From: Sphaerosporella brunnea
Taxonomy: Eukaryota; Ascomycota; Pezizomycetes; Pezizales; Pyronemataceae
Length of the DNA stretch: 64,000 bases
Direction of reading: 5' to 3'
Assembly (NCBI GenBank): GCA_008704415.1
Contig: VXIS01000093.1
Coordinates: 62,001-126,000, forward strand
A model generated the notes under the pieces. That model made no database searches. It was not told where the DNA came from and saw nothing but the letters and a program-made list of their open reading frames with translations. The translations under genes and the position numbers were made by a program. Positions 1-10,929 of the stretch are shown one piece after another. Position 1 is the first letter of the stretch, and each line of letters begins with the position of its first letter.

Positions 1-455
1 CCTCCTCCTCCTCCTCCGCCCTACACCCAGAAAGAAAGAAAAAACGAAGACCCCATCCCCCCGCAAACACCTAACCCGCCTATCATCCCCCACCTCCTCC
101 AAGCCCCACATCTGCCGCTGTCCCGCAACTCTCTCGCCCCCCCCCCAAAAAAAAAAAAAAAAACTGTCCGCCGTCCCTCCTTCTCAATTGTTCGCGTACC
201 GCCACATCGACCTTCCTACCCTCCTTCCTCCAAGTCGACCCTCTGTCTCCTTGTACAAGTCCAAAATATCATTCGCCACCCTTCTCCCACTACCTCCAAC
301 TCACTTCGACGCTTCATCTCCTGGCGACTTGACGAAACCTGTCCTTCACCTAACGTGCCGCGGACGGCCCACGCCCCCTCCCATCCGCATACATTTTTGC
401 TTTTGCTTTCCTTTCATTTTCTGACCTCTCCGGCCTTGAATTTGTCGTATCTGTG

Positions 456-467
456 GATATATAAAAG
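456..467 (+). promoter_or_regulatory. TATA-like element upstream of the Btz gene
   Basis: The sequence GATATATAAAAG lies about 225 bp upstream of the ATG at 692. It follows a pyrimidine-rich stretch that includes CCT repeats at the window start, as is common in fungal promoters. A start of transcription some tens of bases downstream would leave a 5' UTR of about 150-200 nt. The position is seen directly; its use as a promoter is inferred. Confidence 0.4.
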
Positions 468-691
468 GGAACCATCTGCCACATCCTCCATAAAAAAGTT
501 TTCTGTTTCTAGCCTCCATTTCCTCTAGTAACTTCAGTAAAACCGCCTAGTTTTATCGAATTTCAAAACCGGCCGGACATCTGCGCTTGTCGTGTAGTCA
601 TAATTCAGGCCTTCACACCTTGTTATCAGCGCTCACACCATCGCTCTCGCCACTCATTTGATCTCAATATATTCGTCAGACGTCATACGTA

Positions 692-3034
692 ATGCCCGCC
701 GCCGCCGCCGCCGCCGCCCAGACACCCTCCATTGCGGTTCCCGCGGCCAAAGCTCCGCGCCGAAAGACCGCGCATCTTCCCCGCCGCCGCCGCGCTGGCC
801 ACAAACACGAGGAGGATGACGCCGAGACGGTAGCGACGGATGAATCCTATACCAATGATTCCGGTTTAAGCGAGGACGATGGTTTCAGTGAGGACGAGAC
901 GGACGAGGAGTATGAAGATGCGTCGGATGGAGAAGGAAGGAGAGAGATAGAGGAAAAGCAGTCGCACAGAGTACTGAATGGGGGTTCTCAGCGAAGAACG
1001 GACACGGATCTGATGAAGAACGGTATTGGGGCCGGGGGAGCGGAGCACGAGGAGGTGGACTTCGAAGACATGGGAAATGCGCCGCCAGCTAGTGGGAGGG
1101 TGGTGAGCGTGGAGGTCAGAGAAAATCCCACCCCGCGCGTGGCAGCAGTGGTTGCAGCGGAACCTCAGGCGCAGGTGCGGGAAGAGTCCAAGAAAGCGGA
1201 AACACCATACGAACGCAAGCGGAAGGAGCATGAACAGTACAGGAAGAAACGCGCCGAGGACCCTAGCTTTGTGCCCAAGAGAGGGAGATTCTTCATGCAC
1301 GATCACCGGTACGACGGCACAGGGAGCAACGGCTTCAAGCCATTTGGGCCAGGTGGTAGAGGACGCGGCGGTCGTTTTGGGTACAATGCCCACTCTGTTT
1401 ATGGGGGAAAATCACGAACTGATGGTGTTTCCAGTGATTTTCAAGGACATCAACAGCAACCGCCGCCACCTGAACTTGCCGGGGAGTGGCCGCATGACAT
1501 GCACGAGCAGATTGAGACAGAGGAGGAGGAGGAGCAGCCGCCGAATCAGAGCCGGACAGTTGCTGCCCCAGCTTCGACTCAATCCCAGCAGTCCCAGCAA
1601 AACCAAGGTTACGTCAACAATAACTCCTTTGCCGCTGGCCGTCAACGAGCACCGGACCAGCCTCGAAGCTTCGGTCGGACCCTTCACAAGGGAACTGTCC
1701 AAATCCAAGTCAACCTGCCCGGCATGAAGGCACCCATAACCTTCAGTGAAGTGCCATGCAAGGTGTACACACGTTTGCCTTTCCACCGGCCGCCTCTCCG
1801 CAGGGACAAACCCGTGCGGATTGCCCTTCCGGATGCCCCTGTCCGCTACATCTACCCGAACGTGCAACGGTCATTTATTTTCATACCTAGAGCAATGCGA
1901 CCAGGCGGTTCAGGGTATATCAGAGGCACCGCGGGACGAGGAAGAGGGGGCTATCCGACCGGCAACCGAAGCTTCTATGGTGGAGGTTCAACCGTTTACT
2001 CGCCCTCGGTCGGCATGTCAAGACGGTCATCCTTAGTCTACGACACGCGTCATCACACGCCGTCCCAAGGCGTGCACCCGCTTGCACCCCCTCAGCACCC
2101 TGTAGGTCCTATTGAAGATGGGCAAACCCGGGCCGTCGTTAATGGGGAGGATGGATCTGGCAAGCCCATTGTCAGATTGCCCAGCACCGCCCCCTCAGTC
2201 GCCAATGCACCTGCGCAACCAGCCGGCCACATGCAGCAAGCATCGACCCCAAGGATAGTTCCCCAGCACCCGCCACCATCCTACACACCTTCCATAAACC
2301 CTATACCATACCGTGAGACCCGCGCCACGCCGAAGATTCCGATGTACCAGCCCCGCCCCCAGAAGGCCGTTAATGTTGCGGAAATTGACTCGCCGGCGGT
2401 GATGCACTTCCCCCACAACTATAACGGCGGCGTTTACACCGACCACATTCCTGCGGGGACTCCTGTAATGGCACCCAACGTCTATGGGCAGCACAACCGA
2501 CACCCTTCCTATCCCTCTCAGCCATCTGGAACTCCATTGTCCCAAATCCCTGAGGCCATTCACGCTAGACCCTTCCAACCAGGCCAATATCCACCCCAGC
2601 AGCCTTACTATCAACCGTACCCTCCACCGCACGGCCACCCCGGTCCTCCACCGCCTCACGCAATGGCACATGCTCCGATGCAACATCACCCTGCAGTCTT
2701 TCACCCTCCCCCACCTCCTTATGTCGCCGGCCCGTCTCCTATGCCCAACGGTGCGCCAAACCACTACACCATGCCTCAGCCGGCTCACCCGCAAGCCGGC
2801 CCACCAACACATGCTGGGCCCACGACTATTGCCCAAGAGAGTAACGGAATGGTTTATTATTCAACGTGGGACCCTAACACCGCGTACTACCAATATCCTC
2901 CGGCTCCAGGTCCTGCCTACCCCGACGCCTCTGGATTGTCAATGACCCCGATACCTGATGGTCAGGGACAGAATATCGGCGGCCCCATGTATTACTATCC
3001 ACCCCAGCCCACGGGGTATTATCCTACACATTAG
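692..3034 (+). CDS. Btz (CASC3/Barentsz) domain protein, single exon
   Basis: The 780-residue frame has no intron. It opens with an eight-alanine tract, then a basic patch and a strongly acidic, serine-rich segment (residues about 40-90). Residues about 170-206 match the Btz core of CASC3/Barentsz, the eIF4AIII-binding element of the exon junction complex: a basic helix followed by DPSFVPKRGRFFMHDHR. An RGG-like glycine/arginine patch follows at about 215-232. A conserved-looking block with KGTVQIQVNLPG and a second GRGRGG patch lie between about 330 and 440. The C-terminal 300 residues are proline, histidine, glutamine and tyrosine rich and probably disordered. Known for the family: binding to eIF4A-type helicases and roles in mRNA localisation and decay. 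Inferred: a cytoplasmic or shuttling mRNP factor. The ATG at 692 starts the open frame and sits in CGTAATG context. Confidence 0.85.
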   Translation: MPAAAAAAAQTPSIAVPAAKAPRRKTAHLPRRRRAGHKHEEDDAETVATDESYTNDSGLSEDDGFSEDETDEEYEDASDGEGRREIEEKQSHRVLNGGSQRRTDTDLMKNGIGAGGAEHEEVDFEDMGNAPPASGRVVSVEVRENPTPRVAAVVAAEPQAQVREESKKAETPYERKRKEHEQYRKKRAEDPSFVPKRGRFFMHDHRYDGTGSNGFKPFGPGGRGRGGRFGYNAHSVYGGKSRTDGVSSDFQGHQQQPPPPELAGEWPHDMHEQIETEEEEEQPPNQSRTVAAPASTQSQQSQQNQGYVNNNSFAAGRQRAPDQPRSFGRTLHKGTVQIQVNLPGMKAPITFSEVPCKVYTRLPFHRPPLRRDKPVRIALPDAPVRYIYPNVQRSFIFIPRAMRPGGSGYIRGTAGRGRGGYPTGNRSFYGGGSTVYSPSVGMSRRSSLVYDTRHHTPSQGVHPLAPPQHPVGPIEDGQTRAVVNGEDGSGKPIVRLPSTAPSVANAPAQPAGHMQQASTPRIVPQHPPPSYTPSINPIPYRETRATPKIPMYQPRPQKAVNVAEIDSPAVMHFPHNYNGGVYTDHIPAGTPVMAPNVYGQHNRHPSYPSQPSGTPLSQIPEAIHARPFQPGQYPPQQPYYQPYPPPHGHPGPPPPHAMAHAPMQHHPAVFHPPPPPYVAGPSPMPNGAPNHYTMPQPAHPQAGPPTHAGPTTIAQESNGMVYYSTWDPNTAYYQYPPAPGPAYPDASGLSMTPIPDGQGQNIGGPMYYYPPQPTGYYPTH

Positions 3035-3253
3035 GATTTAGCTGTCGATTTTCCTGCTTGTTATTAGCAATTTTTTTTCTCTACTGTTTGTTTATGTTGG
3101 TTCTGCATTTGGGTTTCCTATGAAATTCACGTTCTATTATGCGTTTCTGATTTTCTTTCAGGCCGGCTGGCATGGGTGTGGGCAAAGGCACGGCGGTATT
3201 TCTCTCTTTTCTTCGTAGGGCTAACAAGTTTATGCGTTTCCGTTTCTCGTGTT

Positions 3254-3287
<34 letters not shown>

Positions 3288-3544
3288 CCTGGATGGTTAT
3301 TATGAGTGGCTACTTTTTTTTTTATTTTTGACCGTGTTGTAGTTTTTGCTTTTTGCTGCTGGGGGTTTCTTCGTCTCCGTCTTCTTCTACTACTACTAGT
3401 TCTACTGGTTTCTCCACCTATGTTTATTTTTTGGGTATCTCCATTGTCATTTCTTCTTTATTTTTGGTGTTGATGAATGTCTGATGTCTGACTGCGATGA
3501 CTGCTGAGCAGAAGCGGATTCAGGTCTTTCTGGGATTTTTTATT

Positions 3545-3575
<31 letters not shown>

Positions 3576-3976
3576 CTTTGACCGGATGAGTTCATACTCC
3601 TGCAAGTAGCTAGTAGTAACTTAGTCAAATATGGAATTGGACCATGCTGAAAAGATCAGCGGGATCATCAAATATCACTCTAGCTTACATCGGCTCGTGA
3701 TTGATCTCTGGTGTTGGTTAGAATTGAGTATATAGCGCGGGAGAAGAAATCGGTGAGATATGTAAGTATCGGTGGGGCGCGCAGATTGTGTAAGCTGTAA
3801 GCTGAAGCAACATTTATGTCACTCACTATAACTCACTCGGATCGGAACCTTTGTAGAAACTCCCGCTTGTGTACAAATGCAACAACAAAACAAAAACCAC
3901 GAACGACTGCAGACCAGCAGTCCTATGCACGCAAACGCAACGCAAACACAAAACACAAGACCAAAAAACGGAGGCA
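3035..3976. other. Intergenic, convergent 3' flanks with long T runs
   Basis: This stretch lies between two convergent genes. It is T-rich on the + strand and holds two long homopolymer T runs (3256-3287 and 3546-3575), CTTCTTCTACTACTACTAG-type short repeats and no frame I would call coding. It probably carries the 3' UTRs of both neighbours. Confidence 0.6.
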
Positions 3977-5106
3977 TCAACTCCCACCCATGGACTTCGG
4001 TGACCTAGGTCCAGCTTCCAAATCATTCTCCCAGATCTCCCTCTCTGTAGAGTGCGGCGAAGCCGACGACGCAGGCGCAGTAGCAGGGGCTGCACCGTCT
4101 CTAAGAGCCTCTCTACTCTCCTCCTGCCAATCTGGCAATTCCTGCTGCGGCGCGGTGCCGGTGGGCGTGGTATCCCCACTGCCGCTTCTAAAACTTCCAT
4201 GGATCGAGTCCGGGAGCACGCCTAGATGGCGTGGATTAAAGCCCAGGCCCAACGTCACGAGCTCGCGTTCCTCGCCAGAGGTTTCCGGGGGCTTCGAGGT
4301 ATCATAGGACGGGGAGACGGCGGCGGTTGGGGGGTGGAAAAAAATGTGGCGCCAAAGCGCGGGGAGGGAGGACACCATCAGGGCGAGCGACAACTCAAGA
4401 TCTACCAGCACGCGCGGAAGCACGGCAGTGTTGTGTGGGACAAGGTTTAGAGTGATGACGGCGCGGACGATGGCAATAGCGCACAGTGCGACCCCCAACA
4501 AAAGTGCGACGCTGGTCGCAGCTTTGGCGGTGATGAGTCTAGGCCTCCAGATAAAGATGGAGAGAGGAACGAGCATGACTGTCATGCCAACTGTTTAGCC
4601 TCGGTGGTTGTAAAAAAATGAAAAGTGGGGTAGGTACCAAAAAAATAGCCAACCACGTTCAGTGCGGTGTAAGTCACTATCTCCGGCGTGCCCACGCAAT
4701 ACGCCAGCACCGTCGTCCACGGCCGGCATAGCTGCAAGTACGCCAACACAAGCGCGAGAAAGGAGGCGCTTAGGTAAGCCTGCAGCGCCCAGACCACGAG
4801 GCGGCGGATGCCGACCTGCGGAAAAGTGCTCACAACGGACAGTTTGCACGCCCACAGCGCCGCTGGGGTCAAAAACCTCTCCGCCTTCAAAACGCGCAGA
4901 TGCACCAGTGACGAGGACGCATCGTCACGGCGCCAGAGGTCAAGGCCAAAGGTCGCGACGTAAAAAATCAGCGCGGTCGACGCCCAGAAAGTGCTCGATC
5001 GCGGCACCACCCGCTGCGTGAGCAGGTCGAGGAAGGTTCGTGCGAAGTGGAAGAACATCGCTATCGTGAAAAAGACAATCTGTATTGCAAGTCGCGCGGA
5101 CGCCAT
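3977..5106 (-). CDS. PTH11/SAT4-like rhodopsin-fold integral membrane protein
   Basis: Two exons, 5106-4638 and 4590-3977, joined across a 47-nt intron (donor GTACCT, acceptor AACAG), give 360 residues with phase closing. The splice rebuilds a membrane helix (NVVGYFF followed by VGMTVMLVPLSIFIW). About seven hydrophobic segments span residues 10-255. The signature of fungal rhodopsin-fold proteins is visible: LWACKLSV in the third helix, CRPW in the loop and DLELSLALMVSSLPALW in the last helix. A polar tail of about 105 residues, rich in S, P and E, follows. Family members include putative surface sensors (PTH11) and many orphans, and the ligand cannot be predicted here. No CFEM cysteine domain is seen at the N-terminus. 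Confidence 0.75.
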
Positions 5107-6034
5107 TGCTGTCGTCTCGGTCGGTCGTCGTGGCTCAGGAACCAGTGGGGTAATATGTGCATTGTCGTCGCAGGTTTAGACGCTCATTCTCGGCTCGTCC
5201 GGGTGAATCGGGGCGGAGGTGTTTTTGTTGTTTTTGGTGGAATCGACGGGAGAAGGAGAAACGCGGTCGTTCGTCGGTTCGGGGTGAGAGCATGATCTGG
5301 GGGAAAGCGGAAAGGAAGGGGGGGAGGAAGCAAGCAGTGGTTGGTGGAAAGAGGGGGTGGGCAGGTTGTTTATGAACTGGCTGGTGCGATTCGACGCCCT
5401 ACATACCTATGTAGGTACATCGCACTCTATCATTACCTACATCATTACCTACAGCTACTTAGTAGGGTAGCCGCCCCACCACTCCGACCGCAAAAAAGAA
5501 AACTCCCCTTTCATGGTTTACACAGTGAAAAACAAAAAAAAAACACCAAAGGAACGATGACACGACACCTTCCCTCCGCAACCCCGATCATAATGTTAAC
5601 AAGAAGGGTGCTAGGTTACCTACTAGGTATGTACTTGGAGATAAGACAAACAGGCCGGGTGCATCAAAAAAAAAAAAAATTTGATGAATAAGAAGTGAAT
5701 CGACGAAAAGGTCTTTTTCCAAAAGCATCGAGTGAGAATATATGTCTGGTCACCAAATATACAAATATACCCCCTCCCGCTCCATTCCACCAGGACGCCT
5801 TGCCTGCCCACCTCACTTAAGATACACGCACACAGTAAACGAAAGATAAAAGGAAAAAAAAAAAAAAAAAAGCAAAGAAAAGAAAAAAAAAAAGATCCAA
5901 AGGAAAGGCGAGAAAATAAATCCATCCCATTTCTATTTCACACGATACGTACTGCACACACAAGCCCATTCCCGCGGGGGAATAAGTTACCCATACAAAA
6001 AAAAAACAGAAGATAACCCAAGGAAAGATCAAAA
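5107..6034. other. Intergenic, TACCTA motifs and A runs
   Basis: This is the 5' flank of the membrane protein and the 3' flank of the FLC gene. It contains overlapping palindromic TACCTA/TAGGTA words (5398-5460) and A-rich tracts at about 5667-5680 and 5853-5895. No convincing coding frame is seen. Confidence 0.5.
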
Positions 6035-8555
6035 TTAATGGTACCCGGCTCCCACATTCCAATTGTTGCCAGAGGGCATCTGCCCAGGCGGTGGTTGGCC
6101 GTATGACCGTTGAGACGGTGATGGGCTGGTGGCCCCTCCTCTACTCGGTGCCCGCGGTACTCCTCCTGGGCTAAGCAACGCCAGCCCTGTCCCTCCACCC
6201 TGTTGTGAGTACCCCTGTTGTCGCGAGCCATCCTGGCTGTTGGATGGGAACATTGGGACAGATGTATCCACTGGTGAACGAGGCACATCAAAGTAACTGG
6301 GAGCCCGTTGCGAACCCGCCGTTGATGGAGGAAGGGGAACCTGGCTAGCATCGTAATGTGGCCGCAAGTCGCTGAACGAATCGCGGTCATCTTCCAAATC
6401 GCGGGACTTCATATCGCCCCGAGCTGTGGCTCCAAGCGCATCAAGTTCAGTAGAAGCAATCATTTGCGAGTTGGACTTGATGAACGAGCCCCGGTCGTCT
6501 CGCATTGGCTGATATCGGACATCTGGGTTCTTTGAGACGAGAGCGTAAATAGACGCCACGAGGACGAGGATGAGAAGTACGAGGGCGAAGGCGGCATTCA
6601 TGACGAAGTAAATCACACCCATTACACCTGCAACAATCTCCTATGGAAAAATGTCAGTAAAATGCTCACTGCGCTGAAGGCCCAAAAACGTACAGGAGAA
6701 TTGCCAACGCCGGTGAAGACAATCAAGAAAATGACGTTCAGGAAGTTGATGACACAGATGGAGATGTTGAAAATATTGGTTCGCTTATCCATCCAGGGAC
6801 GCATCATGATGACAGCTATCAGATAGAAGAGCTCGATGAAGAGCAAAGCAAATGCTTGGACAGTTCCAGCGTTCTGACCAAATGCAATGAACATCCCCTT
6901 AACCAGAGTGTACAGCAAGAGCGGCACAATGTAGTAATAGGCGGAGGCCTTGAACTGAACGTATAGAAATCCCCATCGGTTCAGTGCCGCCGGATCCGAA
7001 TACAGAATGTATGCTGGGTTCTTGTGCAGCGATACTGAGCGCTGAGCAATGCGAATCACCTTCCAGGACGCCCAGCCTAAGATTCCCACCATCGATAAGA
7101 AGAAGAAGACAGCCAGAACCATTGCTCCAGCAGAATCACTTCTTGTCAATTCCCACAAGCAGAGAATCGTCATTTGGGGAAATCCGATAAGAACCTAAAT
7201 ATCAATTAAAAAAAATTGAATCCAATACAGATTTCAAATGTAACATACCAAACGGTACATAATACCCTTCAAAACAGTCAACCATCCATTTCGGAAATCC
7301 TGGAATTTAGTCCCCCTGGCCCATTTCATTTTGATAAAAAACTCGGCAGCCCACTTGAATATGGTAACGGCCAACGCCGTCAGCGCCAGGAAAGCAACAA
7401 AGAAGGCCAATCCTGTCATGAAGAAATTGGTGATTTCAATATTCGCCTTAAACGACACTCTTGCGATTCCGGACACTGAAATGACCTCTGTCTTGGAGGA
7501 CGCCGAATTATCATTATTGGACCTTGAGTAAAGGCCTGCTGACCGGGGCACGAGCTGGTTGGGCTCACGGGTGTCGATTTCCGCAAAACCATACATCGCT
7601 GCACGAGACATCATGTATGGCGACGGCTCATTGGCGACATCCAAGGATCTCTTCGCAATCTGCACGGAGACTTGACCGAGTTGCTCAAGCAAAGTCGCTG
7701 GCTTTCCTCCAGTGGCCTGAATGTACCAGTGGAAGATTTTCTGCATGAAGCCAAGCTCAATGATACCCATGGTCCAATCAAAATTTTGGGTCCAAGCAGA
7801 CACAATGGGAGGAAGCTTGACGGCAGTCATTCCGAGGATTGCCTGGGACTGGAAATATCCAAAAAGGGAGCATGCGTTTGCAGCGACGTGAGCGGCAGTG
7901 TTGGAATGGCCGAGACCGGACGTAACGGCAGAAGCAATGAGTCCCATTCCAGCGATGATTGCGGTAGTCCATCCTACACCGTGTTGGTCGACCGTTTTGC
8001 CGTTGCTTAGAGGAGCCTCCACGCAAGCAACCATCTTCCCCGTATCGGTGCTGTTGACCTCAACTCTGGCGAGACCGTCGAGATCCGGAACCTGATAAGC
8101 GATACCTAGCACGCCGTCAGCCGGATGCGCGCGGCAGCGCAACTCAGCTACATACCAGGAATCTGGTTTGCAACACTGGACGAAACTTCAATGTGAGAGT
8201 TCAATGTGATTACACCAGTAGACATCGGACACATTCCCTCAAAACCAACCATGTCGCAAGGGCTCAGGTCCTTGGTCATAGCCTCGTACCCATAGGCCAC
8301 CAGCGATATCCTAGCGGTGACATTGCCAGACAAAGAAGAGATACCGTTGATTCTGATTCTGAGCGTGCCATCGTCTGGTGTGAATGTGACGTTGAAGAGC
8401 GTAGCCGAGAAGAGTGAATCGTCCATGCAAGTGTTTAGCGAGGTCGATTGAATTACGCGCTCTGCTGCGACATCTCCTGAAAGCAGTGCCGACACCACAA
8501 ACAAGAACGGTATTAAGTGACGCATGAGCTGAGTCGATAATAACGAGCGAAACAT
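6035..8555 (-). CDS. FLC: FLC-family flavin carrier / TRP-like membrane protein
   Basis: Four exons (8555-8156, 8105-7249, 7194-6694, 6640-6035) with introns of 50, 54 and 53 nt give 787 residues, and all phases close. A signal peptide covers residues 1-31 (hydrophobic core IPFLFVVSALL). An ML-like lumenal domain with paired cysteines follows (CMDD, PCDMVGFEGMCP). A multi-span TRP-like region covers about 185-650 with GVGWTTAIIAGMG, YFQSQAILGM and TGLAFFVAF. The cytosolic tail of about 150 residues is rich in S, P, G and Q. Yeast FLC1-3 are required for FAD import into the ER lumen and affect wall integrity; fission yeast pkd2 is a relative. Inferred location: ER or plasma membrane. I cannot say which yeast paralogue it matches. 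Confidence 0.9.
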
Positions 8556-10929
8556 TTTGAACGAGTGTGAAGAAAGTTAAGGGGGAAATAATCCCCAGCA
8601 ATCGATTATTGAGTAGCCGTGGTGACGAGTGTGTGATCGATCCCTCTTTGTTTTTTTTTTGGGGGGGGGGGAGGGGTGATGGATGGATGGTGTTGAAAGT
8701 TGAAGGCGCTGGCCCAGGGGTGTTGTGTGTCCGGTTTTCGTGAAGGGTGTTGAATGGCAAGTCGTGGAGAAGCTGAAAGTTAGAATCTGGAAAGGAGTGA
8801 CTGCTGCGCCGGAGCGACAAGCGAATGTATTTGAAAAGGAAAAAGCGAGACCAAAAGCCAAAAACGATGACGAAAGGTTGAATGAGAGACCTGGAAAGTT
8901 GGGTGGTATGTGGGGGGTCAGATGTAATGATGATAAGTGTTCGTCTTCGTCAGTAACGAACTGCAGTAGCCAGCCAAACCAGGCGGGTTTTTTATTTTGT
9001 CGCAGTGGCGGCAGTTGTCGAGTCGAGATCTTCGTTAAACAAGGGGGGGGGGGGGTATTGGTGTTGCAAATGGTATGTAGACCAGCTGCTGCTTAGCTCA
9101 AGGTGAATGGCAAGCAGAGGATCCGGCGAGAAGTGAAAGTGCAATTGAATTGGACTCGAAGCGACTGGAGAATCGTAAAAGTAGGTGAGAGAATGAATGG
9201 CAGCAATAGGAATAATAATGCGGATAATAAAATGAAACAGAATCTAAAGAGGAGCGAATGCGATCCTGCGACGGACGTGGTGTTGGACAGACTCTCACTC
9301 TTTTTCTTTCTTTCTTTCTTTCTTCCCCTTGGTTGGTTGTAGGTATCTGGGGTAGGAGGGAAGAGGGGGGGGGGGGTGGTAGGCGACGGGGAAAGGGTGT
9401 TTGGAACGGCAACAGCAGCAGCAGCAAGCAGCAGCAACGCAGCCAGGTGGACAGGGCGCGAGCGATGTTAGAGCAACTCGGTACTATCGGTCAAGGGGTT
9501 TGTTTATGGGATTTGCATGGGCGCTCTCTGCTGCATGCTCTCCTTTCGCTGGTGGTTGCGCATACCATCTCATCCCAGACCCCCGGGCTTCCCGTGCTGC
9601 AGCACCACCGCAAACCATCTCCAACTTCGCGATAGACCCCCCCCCCAAAAAAAAAAAACTCAGAAATCTACTGCGGAGCACTCCCCGCCTTCATCTTCAT
9701 CTTGTTGATATCTCCACACCATCTCGAAGCACACGCAAGCTTCGAGCCCCTGGAAAGTGAGGATGCGCGGTCGACGAAGTGGGCTGTGCTGCGCGAGCTA
9801 ATGTAACAGACATCCCCCCTTTTCGGCTAATGAACATGAGCTGTCGACCATTAAACCACCAGCAAATCAGATGCCCCACCAACATGGTCAGGAATTGCAG
9901 TAAGATCCATGATGTTGTTGTGCATTCGCACTCAGCTGCCTCGTGGGAGAGACCGTCAAAGACGGGCGTGAGGGTGGCATGCGACAAAGATGACAAAGAT
10001 GCTTAAATTAGGGGTATCACATCCTGGAGCACGCACGTAAAAACGGGAGATCTCTAGATGCCTCTATCGCTTCGGGTCAATCGTTCACAGACAAATCTCA
10101 AAATCTCTGGGGGGGTTTAACATTTGAAACGGAAACCTTCATCAGAGGGCTAGATGGAGTAGGCAAATCGTCTATGTACCCACAATATTGCCGTACAACC
10201 CACTCACAGTACTCACCAAGGCACCAGACGATGCCCCTCTTGGCTGTTCTTGGTGTTTCAATCGTCATCGCCAAACCTCGTTGTGGAGGCCTGAAACTTG
10301 GCTGCTTCATCGTGCACGGGCGCTCTTGGTGAGGGATGCCGCTTGTGCACGCGCTAACTCAAGACAAATCTTATTGGCCGCTACGGCTCGGCAGTAACGA
10401 ACCGGCGGGCAGGGCCTCGCCGCCGGGCTCCCTCCTCACCGCCTCGCCCGCCGCTCTGCCGTCATTTTTCGATGTGGATTCACAGGCCGCAACACCGTCG
10501 AAAGCACGGCATGAAAGGCTGTGCATGGTGAGCGCTGACACGCAGTTTGTGTTGGTGTTCCGCACTGTTCCGCAATTGGTCTTCTATTCTGAGTCCGATG
10601 TCACCGTATAACCCATCTGTTTGGCTGTAACTACTGTGTACGAATACTTCAATGACTTGAAATTATCACGTTCCCCAGGCATGTTGATGTAAAGCTACTC
10701 TCCAGATAGCAATCTCGAGGTATCTATCCGCAGGATTCTTCCGCATCAGCTGCTTTCGGGCGATTGGCCGACGTGCTGTTGGTGATGGCTAATAGGAAAC
10801 GTAGTTAAGTAGGTTAGGGTTTGCGCGGGACGTCCATGCGCTAAGCGAGGAACATTTTTTTTTTTCCCTTTGCCGGTGTGCGCTCCTTCCTCCCTTCGCA
10901 CGACATTCACCCACAATAAATCACGAATC
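8556..10929. other. Long divergent intergenic region
   Basis: These 2.4 kb separate the starts of the FLC gene (-) and the Has1-like gene (+). They hold G runs (8661-8673, 9041-9053, 9367-9376), a CTTT-type repeat (9300-9325), a CAG-rich patch (9409-9440) and a T run at 10854-10865 just before the Has1-like start. Several 60-125 codon frames occur but none looks like a protein I know. Confidence 0.5.

Noticed and set aside
866..1393. Antisense frames across the Btz and other long exons
   Set aside because: These are shadow frames of GC-biased coding sequence on the other strand.
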